A stretch of DNA of 64,000 nt from Halomonas sp. ALS9 (GCF_001651035.1 NZ_LXRG01000201.1:1-64000); one strand, 5' to 3'; positions 26,601 through 35,908 are shown, numbered from the stretch's first letter. Notes: a model not told the origin generated them from the letters alone. Numbers and translations are program-made.

Positions 26601-27875
26601 TTAAAGTAAAGAGGGAATCCAGGTGGAGAGCGCTGGGAAGGCAGCCAGCAGCACAATCACCACCAAAAAAGAGACGTAAAACGGCAGCGAGGCAATAATT
26701 GCCCGTTCATAGGGCACCTCGGCTATTCGCGCGGCGGTCATCAGCGTCATCCCCACCGGCGGGGTCACATTGGAGATATTCAGTACGACGATCATCAAGA
26801 TGGCGAAGTGCAGCGGGTCAAAACCCAACTGAATCATCGCGGGCACCAGCACCGGGGCAATCACCACCAGCGCGGGCAGCACATCCATCACCGTGCCAAT
26901 CACTAAGAGTAGCAGGCAGACCAGCATCAGCTGCACAAAAGCTGCGTCGCTAACGGTGGTGATCATGCTGGCTGCATCCCTGGCTATGCCTGAGCGGGTA
27001 ACGAACCAGCCCAATACCGCAGACGTCGCCAGTAGAAAAAACACCACGCCGGAAAAACGCACCGTGGTGACAAGGGCGTCCCAGATTTTGCGCCAGGTTA
27101 GGTTGCGGTAGAACACCACGCCAATCACTATGGCGTAAACCGCCGCAAAGCCCGAGGCTTCGGTAATCGTCGTCAGCCCCGAGAGTATCCCGCCAAGGAT
27201 AATCAGCGGCACCACCATCGCGGGCAACGCAACTAAAAAGGCCAGGATCGCCGCTTTAAAGGGCGTCGGCGCTTCCTTGGGGTAATTGCGTTTCCAGGCC
27301 AAAAAGAAACTAACCCCCAGTAGCGCCAGCGCCATCAATAAACCGGGGATAATACCGCCCGCGAACAGGTCAATCACCGAGATATCGCGCAGCAGCGTGG
27401 CGTAGACCACCATCACCACGCTAGGCGGAATAATCGGCCCAATAATTGATGAACAGGCGGTGACGGCGGCGGCGTACTCGGCATCGTAGCCCTGCTTTTT
27501 CATCTCGGGAATCATAATTTTGCCGATCGCAACGGTATCAGTGACTGCCGCGCCGGTCAGTCCGGCAAAAAACACCGAGACCGAGATATTCACATGGGAG
27601 AGCGAGCCGCGCACCCGGCCAAACAGCGCATTGTTGAACGCAATCAGCTTATGGGTCAGCCCACCTTGGTTCATCAGCTCGGCGGTAAAAATAAAGTAGG
27701 GCACGGCGATCAGCAGAAAACCCGACACGCCGGAGAACATACGGTCGGCAATGATGCCCAGCATGCGCTCGCCGCCCAGCGCAAAACCACCTGCCAGGCC
27801 CGACATCGCCATCACCACCGCTACCGGCGCACCAATAAACAGCAACAGCACGAATACCACAATGGCAGGTGTCAT
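26601..27875 (-). CDS. dctM: TRAP transporter large permease (DctM type)
   Basis: A 424-residue inner-membrane protein with about twelve helices and the family motifs GLTGAAVTDTVAIGKIM, IIGPIIPPSVVMVVYA and NISNVTPPVGMTLM. DctM forms the sodium-coupled transport domain. The start overlaps the DctQ stop by four bases. With DctQ and DctP it makes a complete TRAP uptake system for an organic acid or zwitterion. Confidence 0.92.
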   Translation of the reverse strand: MTPAIVVFVLLLFIGAPVAVVMAMSGLAGGFALGGERMLGIIADRMFSGVSGFLLIAVPYFIFTAELMNQGGLTHKLIAFNNALFGRVRGSLSHVNISVSVFFAGLTGAAVTDTVAIGKIMIPEMKKQGYDAEYAAAVTACSSIIGPIIPPSVVMVVYATLLRDISVIDLFAGGIIPGLLMALALLGVSFFLAWKRNYPKEAPTPFKAAILAFLVALPAMVVPLIILGGILSGLTTITEASGFAAVYAIVIGVVFYRNLTWRKIWDALVTTVRFSGVVFFLLATSAVLGWFVTRSGIARDAASMITTVSDAAFVQLMLVCLLLLVIGTVMDVLPALVVIAPVLVPAMIQLGFDPLHFAILMIVVLNISNVTPPVGMTLMTAARIAEVPYERAIIASLPFYVSFLVVIVLLAAFPALSTWIPSLL

Positions 27876-28417
27876 AAGCGGTGCTCCCCATCAGCGCTGT
27901 CAATGAGCTCATCAATGGCATCGCGCTCATCCAGAAAGTGTTCCAGTAGCGCAAAGCCATGTACCAGGTGAAGCAGCATAATCACACCGCTGATAGGTAC
28001 GACGATGGCGGTGACCTTGCTGGGAATACGGATTTGATCAGAGACCATGTAGACCTGGGTGGCACTGGTAAAGTAATCCCAGCCGTACCACGTCAGCATT
28101 AGCGCAAACAGGCCAATCACCGCCAAACAGAGCCCGGCAGCCACCTGCACCATGGCTCTAGGCAAGCTACGCACCAGTAGCGTCATGGCGACATGTTCAC
28201 CGTAGCGCAGCGAAATGGTCATGGAAAGAAAGCCGATCCAGGGCAGAAACAGCCGCGCCAGCGAGTAGGTCCAGCTAAGCGTGCTGCCGGTCATCAGCTT
28301 GTAGAGAAAGGCCGTAAACGAGATGCCGAGCATCGTCAGAATGCAGCCCACACATACCACGATGGCTACCTGATTGACGCTATCGCTCAAGCGGCGCAAA
28401 GGAGTTAAAACACCCAT
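27872..28417 (-). CDS. dctQ: TRAP transporter small permease (DctQ type)
   Basis: The 181-residue protein has four hydrophobic segments, with the LPWIGFLSMTISLRYGEHVAM segment characteristic of DctQ subunits. GAGGA precedes the ATG. It lies between the binding protein and DctM genes, the normal order. It is about 100 bases after dctP, and this gap has no clear terminator. Confidence 0.88.
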   Translation of the reverse strand: MGVLTPLRRLSDSVNQVAIVVCVGCILTMLGISFTAFLYKLMTGSTLSWTYSLARLFLPWIGFLSMTISLRYGEHVAMTLLVRSLPRAMVQVAAGLCLAVIGLFALMLTWYGWDYFTSATQVYMVSDQIRIPSKVTAIVVPISGVIMLLHLVHGFALLEHFLDERDAIDELIDSADGEHRL

Positions 28418-28517
28418 GGCTGTTCCTCACGCTGAGGCATGTGTATAGCCCCAGCGTTTATCTATCGCTCACCGTTATTGGCCTGTTTTTTTGGCACCAG
28501 CTTTATTGACTCCGAAC

Positions 28518-29591
28518 TTATTGACCATAAATACGGTAGTCGTCTTCGGCTAGCTGCTGGCCAACGCGCTCGACTTCGTCAAGTAGCCCCTGTACACGGG
28601 CTTCGTCCATGCCAAAGTCATCGACGATCCACGCCTGCCAGGCGGGGCGGGCAATTTCCGCCATACGTTCACGCTCGGCGTCGGGCATCAAATAGCACTC
28701 TTCAAAGCGTTCGCAGGACTCCACCCAACTGGCCGTTGCCAGGGCGCCTGACATACCGTGGCTCAGTTGGATCGCTTCCCGCGCGGAGCTTACCAGCGCC
28801 TGCTGATGCTCTTCAGGTAGCGACTGATACCACGATTCGCTGACTACCCAAGGGGCGCTGTTATACACATGCCCGGTAAGGGTGGTGTAGTCGGTGACCG
28901 CATCGAAGTTAAAGGTGGTATTGAGTACCGGCGCATTGAACTGGCCATCGGCGAGGCCGGTTTCCAGTGCGGTGATTAGCTCGCCCCAGGGCAGAGGCGT
29001 GGCGGAAGCGCCTAGAGAGCGCATAATCGCCACGTGGGCCGGGTTCTCCTCAGTGCGAATATTGAGTCCTTCCAAGTCTTCGACGGTCTTGATCAGCCGT
29101 ACGTTATTGGTGAAAGCGACAAAGCCACCGCCATCGTCGAAGGTGCCCAAATAACGCATATCGGCGGCTTCGACGGTGCCGGACATAAAGTCGGCGAACC
29201 ATTCGCTATCGAAAAAACTCCACGCCTGACGCCAGTTGGTAAACAGGAACGGCGCCGTGACTACTTGGTAATCTTGGTAAAACGACGACATCGCCCCGGC
29301 CGACATTATCGTCGACTGCAGCGTGCGCCCGCCCTGCACTTCCGAGCCGTTCTCAACCTCGGAACCTAGCTGGCCGCCGCCAAAGATGGTGACTTCGAGA
29401 TCCCCATCGGTGCGCGCCTCTACCAAGTTTTTAAAATGCACCAGCGCCGGATAGATTTCGTTATTACTCATATCTTCCGGAATCTGGGTGGCAATCACCA
29501 TTTCATAGGATTGTGCCTGTACGTTGGCGCTGGCAATCGCCAGGGGAAGTGCCGCCAAGGCGGCGATAAATACTGATTTTTTAGCGCTCAT
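28518..29591 (-). CDS. dctP: TRAP transporter periplasmic substrate-binding protein (DctP type)
   Basis: The 357-residue protein has a signal peptide (SVFIAALAALPLAIASANVQA) and DctP features: FKNLVEARTDGDLEVTIFGGGQLGSE, the FNAP/NVRLIKTVEDLEGLNIRT region with the arginine that usually binds a substrate carboxylate, and TTLTGHVYNSAPWVVS. The ATG at 29591 has GAGGT seven bases upstream; a longer frame would bury the signal peptide. The ligand is likely an organic anion or amino-acid-like compound. Confidence 0.9.
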   Translation of the reverse strand: MSAKKSVFIAALAALPLAIASANVQAQSYEMVIATQIPEDMSNNEIYPALVHFKNLVEARTDGDLEVTIFGGGQLGSEVENGSEVQGGRTLQSTIMSAGAMSSFYQDYQVVTAPFLFTNWRQAWSFFDSEWFADFMSGTVEAADMRYLGTFDDGGGFVAFTNNVRLIKTVEDLEGLNIRTEENPAHVAIMRSLGASATPLPWGELITALETGLADGQFNAPVLNTTFNFDAVTDYTTLTGHVYNSAPWVVSESWYQSLPEEHQQALVSSAREAIQLSHGMSGALATASWVESCERFEECYLMPDAERERMAEIARPAWQAWIVDDFGMDEARVQGLLDEVERVGQQLAEDDYRIYGQ

Positions 29592-29665
29592 AACATACCT
29601 CGTTTTGGTTATTGGTCGGTCTTCGTTATGACTGGCGGTGCTACTCGGTAGCGATGTCGGTCTTG

Positions 29666-30607
29666 TTATGGTTGTGCGGGCAGGGACTCCCATACTTCTA
29701 TCGCGGCGGCCAAGTCTTCAAGCGACGCGCCTACCGATTTGAACAGCGTGATTGCTTCCGGTTTAGTGCGCCCCGGCTTGGCCCCGGTGAGCACCTCGGC
29801 AAGCTCCGCCTGGATCTGGTCAAACTGAAACTCGCCTTCATCAATGGCTTGCAGAATGTCGCCCGCTTCGCCTTTAGCCCCGGCGTAGGTATCCACAAAC
29901 ACCTCCGCGCGGCGCAAACATACGGCATCGGTTTCACGCATTTGCGGACGAAACGCGCCGATCAAATCCAAGTGCGTACCGGGCGTTAGCCACTCGCCTT
30001 TAATCAGCGGCTGTGTGGAGAGCGTTACACAGCTGATGATGTCGGCCTCGGCGACTGCATCAGCGAGCTCTTCCACCACCTGGGTTTCAAAGCGCTCAGC
30101 ATATTCATCGGCAATCGACGCCGCTTTGCTGGGATTACGCCCCCACACCAGCACCCGCTTGATGGGACGTACGCTGGCGTGGGCTTCAATCACCATGGGC
30201 GCCAGCTTGCCCGTACCCACGACTAGCAGCGTCTCTGCGTTTTTATTCGCCAAGGCTTGGGCGGCCAGCGCCGAAGCGGCCGCCGTACGGCGCCGGGTTA
30301 GCTCGCTGCCATCGATACATGCAAGCGGCTGACCGTGCTTGCCCTCGCTGAGCAAGTAGAGCCCGGAGATCGCCGGAATCCCGTGGTCGGCGTTTTGTGG
30401 AAATACGTTGACCATCTTGACGCCGATATAGCCCACCGCCTCCCAGGCGGGCATTAACAGCATGGTGGCCTCGCCATCCGGCCGGTGCATCGCATGGTGA
30501 TGGCGCGGCGGAGACTCCACGCCATTCACGAACGTGTTATGTAGCCGTTTGATTAAGCCGTCCCACGCCAAGCAGCGCGAGACTTCTTCGCCAGAAACAA
30601 CCCGCAT
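29666..30607 (-). CDS. Ornithine cyclodeaminase / mu-crystallin family protein
   Basis: The 313-residue protein has the Rossmann NAD(P)-binding motif VVGTGKLAP near residue 128 and the family segments ISGLYLLSEGKHGQPLACIDGSELTRRRTAAASALA and HLDLIGAFRPQMRE. Members include ornithine cyclodeaminase, alanine dehydrogenase and ketimine reductases. It follows ridA by one base. Imine reductase activity would suit a pathway with RidA and aminotransferases, but the substrate is unknown. Confidence 0.85.
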   Translation of the reverse strand: MRVVSGEEVSRCLAWDGLIKRLHNTFVNGVESPPRHHHAMHRPDGEATMLLMPAWEAVGYIGVKMVNVFPQNADHGIPAISGLYLLSEGKHGQPLACIDGSELTRRRTAAASALAAQALANKNAETLLVVGTGKLAPMVIEAHASVRPIKRVLVWGRNPSKAASIADEYAERFETQVVEELADAVAEADIISCVTLSTQPLIKGEWLTPGTHLDLIGAFRPQMRETDAVCLRRAEVFVDTYAGAKGEAGDILQAIDEGEFQFDQIQAELAEVLTGAKPGRTKPEAITLFKSVGASLEDLAAAIEVWESLPAQP

Positions 30608-30608
30608 A

Positions 30609-30965
30609 TCAGGCCTCCGGCAGCGCGGCTACCACCATGATTTCCACTTTCCACTCGGGCTTGGCGAGCTGGGCTTCAAGCGCTGCACGCACGGGTGGAC
30701 GACCAGGCACCACCCAGGCGTCCCAAGCGGCGTTCATTTGGTCGAACTCCGCCATGCTGGTGACCCAGATTTGCGCTGAGATCAGGTGTTCTTTAGAAGT
30801 GCCCGCTTGGGCTAGCAGTTGATCAATGCGCGCCAGCACCTGCTCGGTTTGGCCACGCATATCCGCCGTGGCATCAGGAGGCACTTGGCCAGCGAGATAA
30901 ACGGTGCCGTTGTGAATGGCGACTTGGCTCATGCGTGCATTGCTGTCTTGATAGGTAACGCCCAT
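30609..30965 (-). CDS. RidA-family enamine/imine deaminase
   Basis: The 118-residue protein has the YjgF/RidA pattern: HNGTVYLAGQVPPDA, IWVTSMAEFDQMNAAWDAWV and RPPVRAALEAQLAKPEWKVEIMVVA with the conserved active-site Arg and Glu. RidA proteins hydrolyse reactive 2-aminoacrylate or related imines released by PLP enzymes. The ATG at 30965 has AAGGAG upstream. It lies one base before the cyclodeaminase-like gene, in one operon. Confidence 0.9.
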   Translation of the reverse strand: MGVTYQDSNARMSQVAIHNGTVYLAGQVPPDATADMRGQTEQVLARIDQLLAQAGTSKEHLISAQIWVTSMAEFDQMNAAWDAWVVPGRPPVRAALEAQLAKPEWKVEIMVVAALPEA

Positions 30966-31115
30966 GGTGTTTCTCCTTGAAAGAAGTTCTTCTGACATAA
31001 AAGGCTTCTTCAGAGACTAGAGCGCTTATCGGCAAATTACTTGCCCGACACTGCGGCAAGTTTGCCCGCAAGTCATGCAGGCCGCTTTCGGGAGGAACCT
31101 AACGGCCTAAGGGGA

Positions 31116-31883
31116 CTAACGGTCAGTGGAAGGGGAAATCTCGAAGTAACGCCGATAGGCGCGGGAGAAACTGCCCTGGTCGCGAAAACCGACCAGCATG
31201 GCAATATGCCCCAGGCTAAGAGTGCTATGGCGGACTAACGTACGCGCGTGCTCCAAGCGCCTGCGCTGCACATACGCCAGCGGCGTCACGCCGGTTAGCT
31301 CGCGAAAGCAGCTATGAAAGTGCCCGGGGCTCAAGGCACACAGAGACGCTAGCTGTTCTACGCGGATCTCATCGGCCAGGTGCTGATCCAGCCAGGCATC
31401 CAATCGCGCAAGGTCGAGACGTTCGCTGATGAAGTGCTGGCCCAACTGCCCAACCGCCGCTGGGGTGGCCTCCTGCAGATACATGGTCAACGCGCGGAGC
31501 AACAGGATGGCTATTTCATTCTGCAATGCGGGGCACTGCTCAAGCTGATTGGCCAAGGCGTGGGTGAGCTGATTTAACGCCGGCGGCACGCTGAAAAAGC
31601 GCGGCTTATCGAACAGACGCTCAATGTCGCTGCCCTTCTCAAGCAAAGCTAACTGCGCCACGGGAATATCCAGCACTAACGTACGGTTGCTGCCATCGCC
31701 CTGATACTCGTGATGGCGCGACGAGGGAATCAGACAGCCACGCCGAGCGGTCACCCTTTCCCCCTGCCCTTCCATGGAGAGTTCTGTGACGCCACAGGTG
31801 GCCAAAATCAGCTGGTGAAAATCGTGGGTATGGGCCACCTGCTCTTTGGCTAAGTTGCGGCTATGCAGCTCAAAAGGGGGCAT
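31116..31883 (-). CDS. AraC-family transcriptional regulator
   Basis: The 255-residue protein has an N-terminal cupin ligand domain (HTHDFHQLILATCGV) and two C-terminal helix-turn-helix motifs (VEQLASLCALSPGHFHSCFRE and LGHIAMLVGFRDQGSFSRAYRR). It lies just upstream of, and on the same strand as, ridA, the cyclodeaminase-like gene and the TRAP genes. It probably activates them in response to the transported compound. Confidence 0.88.
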   Translation of the reverse strand: MPPFELHSRNLAKEQVAHTHDFHQLILATCGVTELSMEGQGERVTARRGCLIPSSRHHEYQGDGSNRTLVLDIPVAQLALLEKGSDIERLFDKPRFFSVPPALNQLTHALANQLEQCPALQNEIAILLLRALTMYLQEATPAAVGQLGQHFISERLDLARLDAWLDQHLADEIRVEQLASLCALSPGHFHSCFRELTGVTPLAYVQRRRLEHARTLVRHSTLSLGHIAMLVGFRDQGSFSRAYRRYFEISPSTDR

Positions 31884-32257
31884 GGTGAAATACCGTCTTT
31901 CGTCAAATGCGAGTCGTTCACTATAAAACGGCTAGGCGACCAAAAGCGAGGGGGTAGCCAACTGTAGGTTAACGCTCTGCCAGAGTGGCGCAATGCGGAT
32001 AAAATGCTGTCATCTGCCAGTCATGGGCTCAGGTTAGGGTGGGCATAAGCTGCCATAAGAGTTTAGACAACATGCCACAGCGTCGACGCCCCCTTCGCAA
32101 CGCTCCGCTCAGTGACCAGGAAGTCACAGTCCTCGCCCATTTAGCCAACGGCAATGCTCTCCACCTGCAGCGCGAAGCTGACCGCGAGGCGCGGCTGGCA
32201 TCTGCGTTGATGTTGCTTCACTCAACGGCGACCACGGCTGAGACGCAGCCGGGATGC
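31884..32257. other. Intergenic region upstream of the glycosyltransferase
   Basis: The last 220 bases remain open in the glycosyltransferase frame (GTG at 32039, ATG at 32072) and could encode an N-terminal extension of up to 73 residues without a recognised domain. No clear promoter, repeat or RNA is seen in the rest. Confidence 0.5.
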
Positions 32258-33442
32258 ATGAACATACTGATGATTTCGGATGTTTACTTTCCCCGCGTCA
32301 ATGGCGTTTCCACCTCCATTGCCAGCTTTCGCGGCGCTCTTGAACGCTTAGGTCACTCGGTCACGCTAATCTGCCCCGACTACCCATTGGGCCAAGTGGA
32401 CGAACCGGGTGTGATGCGCATCCGTTCGCGCCGGATACCCGGCGACCCGGAAGATCGCATGATGCGCTACCGCGATCTGCTCGCTCTGACACCGCAGTTG
32501 GCAGACAAGGCGTTTGATCTTATTCATGTCCACACGCCCTTTACCGCCCACTATGCCGGTGTTGCGCTGGGTCGTCGGCTCGGGATTCCAGTCGTCGCGA
32601 CCTACCACACGCTTTTTGAGGAGTATGTTCATCACTATATTCGCTGGCTTCCGCGACACTGGCTACGCCTGTCCGCACGGCGGCTGTCGGTACACCAGTG
32701 CCAACAGCTCAGCGCCTTAATAGCGCCCTCTCAAGCGATGCAGCAAGCACTTACTCGCTACGGCGTAACCACGCCTACCACGGTGATTGCTACCGGCTTG
32801 GCGTTGGAGTCGTTCTGCCACACACAGGGAGCCCAGCATGAAAGCGACTTTCGGGCTCACTACGGCCTGCCCCAGGAAGCACGACTGCTACTCTATGTAG
32901 GCCGCGCCGCCTTTGAGAAGAACATCGACTTTCTGATCGATATGCTGCCCAAGGTATTAGCCGAACACCCCACCACCCGACTAATCATTACCGGCGAAGG
33001 CCCGGCCCACGACTCGCTTGTTCGGCGTGCTCAGGAGCTTGGCGTGGCAGAGTCAGTGCTGTTTCTCGGTTATCTCGACCGCAGCGGCCCATTGCAAGCC
33101 GCCTACCGCGCCGCCGACGTTTTCGTCTTTGCGTCACGCACGGAAACCCAGGGGCTGGTACTGCTGGAAGCGATGGCGCTTGGCACACCGGTGGTTTCCA
33201 CCGCCATGATGGGCACGCTGGATGTGCTAAAAGAGGGAGAAGGCTGCCTAATCGCCGAGGAGAATCATGACGACTTCGCCACTAAGGTTAACCGCCTGCT
33301 AAGTGATGAAGCTCTGCGCCAGCAGCTCGCCGAGCGCGCCCAAAGCTATGCTGCGAGTTGGCACGAGGATATCAAAAGCATGGAGCTAGTAACGCTTTAT
33401 CGACAGCTTACGGCAGAGTATTTGGCTGATGTGAGGAAGTAA
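32258..33442 (+). CDS. Family 4 glycosyltransferase
   Basis: The 394-residue GT-B protein begins with the typical N-terminal strand MNILMISDVYFPRVNGVSTS and has HVHTPFTAHYAG, YVGRAAFEKNIDFLI, IITGEGPA and the donor-binding ASRTETQGLVLLEAMA (E-x7-E). Close families make glycolipids such as glucosyl-diacylglycerol or transfer mannose. The chosen start matches the family, although its ribosome site is weak; an upstream extension is possible. No neighbouring cell-wall gene clarifies the acceptor. Confidence 0.85.
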   Translation: MNILMISDVYFPRVNGVSTSIASFRGALERLGHSVTLICPDYPLGQVDEPGVMRIRSRRIPGDPEDRMMRYRDLLALTPQLADKAFDLIHVHTPFTAHYAGVALGRRLGIPVVATYHTLFEEYVHHYIRWLPRHWLRLSARRLSVHQCQQLSALIAPSQAMQQALTRYGVTTPTTVIATGLALESFCHTQGAQHESDFRAHYGLPQEARLLLYVGRAAFEKNIDFLIDMLPKVLAEHPTTRLIITGEGPAHDSLVRRAQELGVAESVLFLGYLDRSGPLQAAYRAADVFVFASRTETQGLVLLEAMALGTPVVSTAMMGTLDVLKEGEGCLIAEENHDDFATKVNRLLSDEALRQQLAERAQSYAASWHEDIKSMELVTLYRQLTAEYLADVRK

Positions 33443-33506
33443 GTGCTGAACGTTAAGAAGGACACAACGGCATATTTTCAGTTATTTATCTCAAGCTTGA
33501 AACTAT

Positions 33507-33519
33507 TACCATATAGGTA
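33507..33519. promoter_or_regulatory. Probable operator of the HigBA-like module
   Basis: The inverted repeat TACC-ATATA-GGTA lies 12 bases before the toxin start in an AT-rich promoter region. Such palindromes are usual binding sites for the XRE-type antitoxin that represses its own operon. Confidence 0.4.
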
Positions 33520-33531
33520 TATTTTTCCTTT

Positions 33532-33903
33532 ATGGAGACACCACCGCCAAAACTTTTACGATGGGTAGCTAGTGCAAAAAAAGATCTTCAGGCAATGCCT
33601 GAGGATGTAAAGGATGTATTTGGTTTTGCAATCCATCTAGCCCAGATTGGTTCGAAACACTCACAATCGAAACCATTAAAAGGCTTTGGTTCGGCGGGGG
33701 TTCTTGAGGTTGTGGAGAATCATCAGGGCGACACTTATCGTGCTGTTTATACGGTTCGCATCCAGGAAGCGGTTTATGTCTTGCACTGTTTCCAAAAGAA
33801 ATCGTCAAGTGGCATAGCTACCCCCAAACCTGATATGCAAAAAATACGTGAACGGCTAAAAGCGGCGGAAGAGCACGCCAAGGAGGCTCACAATGATCGT
33901 TGA
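33532..33903 (+). CDS. HigB/RelE-superfamily toxin (phage Gp49-like)
   Basis: The 123-residue basic protein matches the Gp49-like toxin pattern: LRWVASAKKDLQAMPEDVK, FAIHLAQIGSKHSQSKPLKGFG, VVENHQGDTYRAVYTVR and HCFQKKSSSGIATPKPD. These toxins are ribosome-dependent mRNA endonucleases. The gene comes before its antitoxin, the HigBA order, and overlaps it by 11 bases. The region lies near tRNA-Leu. Confidence 0.85.
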   Translation: METPPPKLLRWVASAKKDLQAMPEDVKDVFGFAIHLAQIGSKHSQSKPLKGFGSAGVLEVVENHQGDTYRAVYTVRIQEAVYVLHCFQKKSSSGIATPKPDMQKIRERLKAAEEHAKEAHNDR

Positions 33904-34210
33904 AGAAAGCGCAGGCAATGTATATGCCGACCTCAACGTCCCAGACGCGGACGAAATGGTGATAAAGGCTCAACTGGCAGCCAAAATCAGCGAAGTTATC
34001 AAGCTTCGCCGTCTTACACAGGTGAAAGTCGCCGAGCTAACTGGCTTACCTCAGCCTAAAGTTTCAGCGTTACTCAAAGGTCAATTCCGAGGCATTAGCG
34101 AAGCGAAAATGCTTGAGTGTCTAGCTCGTCTAGGTCGTGATGTACGTATTGTCATTGGCCCCGCTCGCCCACGCTCTAAACCTGGGCATGTGGAGCTTGA
34201 ATTTGCTTAG
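33893..34210 (+). CDS. XRE-family antitoxin (HigA-like)
   Basis: The 105-residue protein has a helix-turn-helix of about 55 residues (LRRLTQVKVAELTGLPQPKVSALLKG) and a short N-terminal arm. It starts inside the toxin gene with GGAGG just upstream. It should neutralise the toxin and repress the operon at the palindrome near 33507. Confidence 0.85.
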   Translation: MIVEESAGNVYADLNVPDADEMVIKAQLAAKISEVIKLRRLTQVKVAELTGLPQPKVSALLKGQFRGISEAKMLECLARLGRDVRIVIGPARPRSKPGHVELEFA

Positions 34211-34226
34211 TTTTTTCTGGCCGTAT

Positions 34227-34430
34227 TCAGTCAGTTCTAAAATGCTGAGAGGCACGTTCAGCTATCACTGCCATTCCACCTTGAGCCTCCACCACATGGC
34301 GAAGCGCCATTAGAAAAGCCGTTTCTCCGCCCTCCTCATCCAGCTCATCAAAAGCAGTGCGTAGATAATCGATAGCCATATCAGGATCTTCACGAAGCAT
34401 GGTAATCACAGCAGCATCATGGCTTTTCAT
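34227..34430 (-). pseudogene. Truncated antitoxin of a second toxin-antitoxin module
   Basis: The 67-residue frame (LREDPDMAIDYLRTAFDEL, ALRHVVEAQGGMAVIAERA) matches the N-terminal two thirds of HigA-type addiction antidotes, which are about 95-100 residues. The usual second helix and the RESLYRxLSxxGNP segment are missing after ERA, where the frame ends within 7 codons. No partner toxin is found upstream. It is probably a remnant; a short functional protein cannot be excluded. Confidence 0.55.
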
Positions 34431-34642
34431 TACTTCTCCTCCATGATGTGAGAATGAGCTTAAGAATTAGGCAAACTCATCGCATCAATACACCTCAGCG
34501 AAATATTAGCCTAGAAGCTACAGCACTGCAGCTAAAACTAAGCATAGCTAGTCAACGCGATTAGGTACGCCTCAAAAATTGACCTGGACAAAAACTGGAC
34601 AGATTGAGAGATTCAGAAAGGAAAAACACAAATCGCAGACAT

Positions 34643-34668
34643 AAAAAAAGGCACCTAAGTGCCTGATT
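34643..34668 (-). terminator. Rho-independent terminator of tRNA-Leu
   Basis: AGGCAC (34649-34654) pairs with GTGCCT (34659-34664) around a CTAA loop; on the minus strand it is followed by seven T. It lies 12 bases after the tRNA 3' end. Confidence 0.8.
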
Positions 34669-34675
34669 TTAAATA

Positions 34676-34762
34676 TGGTGCCGGTAGCCAGACTCGAACT
34701 GGCACACCCGTAAAGGCGGCGGATTTTGAATCCGCTGCGTCTACCAATTCCGCCATACCGGC
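34676..34762 (-). tRNA. tRNA-Leu (anticodon CAA)
   Basis: The minus strand folds as a class II tRNA of 87 nt including the encoded CCA. The acceptor GCCGGTA pairs with TACCGGC, the anticodon stem GCGGA/TCCGC holds the loop TTCAAAA with anticodon CAA (codon UUG), there is a long variable arm, and the T arm has GTTCGAGTC. Leucine tRNA genes are frequent integration sites. Confidence 0.95.
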
Positions 34763-34773
34763 AATGCGTGCGT

Positions 34774-34801
34774 AGTATACGTAAATTTCTAGGTAGGTCA
34801 A
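34774..34801 (-). promoter_or_regulatory. Promoter of tRNA-Leu
   Basis: On the minus strand TTGACC (34796-34801) and TATACT (34774-34779) are 16 bases apart, followed by a G+C-rich discriminator (ACGCACGC) typical of stringently controlled stable RNA promoters. Confidence 0.75.
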
Positions 34802-34876
34802 TCACATTGACTGACTTTATCCAGCCAAAGCGCTATCCTATGCCGCCTGTTTGATCAACGTTAAGAGTTATACGCC

Positions 34877-35908
34877 ATGCAGCGCGCGGATTTTCATTAC
34901 GAGCTACCCGACGAATTAATTGCTCGCTACCCTTCTGAGCAGCGTAGCGACTGCCGCTTGCTGTGTGTGGATGGCCAGAGCGGTGCGTTGGAACATCGCC
35001 GCTTCCCTGATTTGCTTGAGCTTTTGGAACCGGGCGACCTGCTGGTGTTTAACGACACCCGCGTGATTCCGGCGCGCCTGCACGGTCACAAAGCCAGCGG
35101 CGGCAAGGTAGAGATGCTGCTTGAGCGCCCGCTGGATGCCCACCGTGGCCTGGCGCATATCCGTTCGAGCAAATCGCCGAAGCCCGGCACCGAGCTGATT
35201 TTCGAGGGTGGCATTCACGCCATTGTGGAAGGCCGCCGTGATGCATTGTTCGAGCTGCGTTTTTTGGGCGATACGCCGATGATCGCGCTGCTGGAAAAGC
35301 ACGGTCATATGCCGCTGCCGCCTTATATTACCCGCGAAGACGAGCTAAGTGACCGTGAGCGCTACCAAACGGTTTACGCCCGGCGTGATGGTGCCGTCGC
35401 TGCGCCGACCGCAGGATTGCACTTTGATCAACCGCTGCTGGATGCGCTGGCGGATAAAGGCATTAACCGTGCCTTTGTCACGCTGCACGTCGGCGCGGGC
35501 ACCTTTCAGCCGGTGCGTGTAGACAACATCCTTGAACACCATATGCACAGCGAGTGGATCGAGGTTACCGAAGCCACCTGCCAGCAAGTGCGTGACACAC
35601 TCGCGGCGGGTAAGCGTGTAGTGGCGGTAGGCACCACCAGCGTGCGCTGCCTGGAAAGCGCCTGCATGAAAAGCAGCGATGGGCAGATCGCACCTTTCAG
35701 TGGCGACACCGATATTTTTATCTACCCCGGTTACCAGTGGCGCTGTGTGGATGCTTTAATTACCAACTTCCATTTACCTGAATCGACGCTATTGATGCTG
35801 GTCTCCTCCTTTGTAGGTTACGACACCATCATGCACGCTTACCAACGGGCGGTAGCCGAGCGCTATGCATTTTTCAGCTATGGCGATGCCATGCTGCTGA
35901 CCCGCTAA
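34877..35908 (+). CDS. queA: S-adenosylmethionine:tRNA ribosyltransferase-isomerase
   Basis: The 343-residue cytoplasmic enzyme adds the epoxycyclopentane-precursor ribosyl group from S-adenosylmethionine to preQ1 in tRNA, the penultimate stage of queuosine synthesis. It has [30 protein letters not shown] and [10 protein letters not shown], all typical of QueA. The length is normal. It lies directly before tgt, which inserts preQ1, followed by the Sec genes; this order is widespread in gammaproteobacteria. Confidence 0.96.
   Translation: MQRADFHYELPDELIARYPSEQRSDCRLLCVDGQSGALEHRRFPDLLELLEPGDLLVFNDTRVIPARLHGHKASGGKVEMLLERPLDAHRGLAHIRSSKSPKPGTELIFEGGIHAIVEGRRDALFELRFLGDTPMIALLEKHGHMPLPPYITREDELSDRERYQTVYARRDGAVAAPTAGLHFDQPLLDALADKGINRAFVTLHVGAGTFQPVRVDNILEHHMHSEWIEVTEATCQQVRDTLAAGKRVVAVGTTSVRCLESACMKSSDGQIAPFSGDTDIFIYPGYQWRCVDALITNFHLPESTLLMLVSSFVGYDTIMHAYQRAVAERYAFFSYGDAMLLTR

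Noticed and set aside
32039..32257. N-terminal extension of the glycosyltransferase.
   Set aside because: The family starts at the ATG at 32258, and the extension has no recognised domain; it is noted only as an alternative.
33493..34762. Prophage or integrative element at tRNA-Leu.
   Set aside because: No integrase, structural gene or second copy of the tRNA 3' end was seen in the window.
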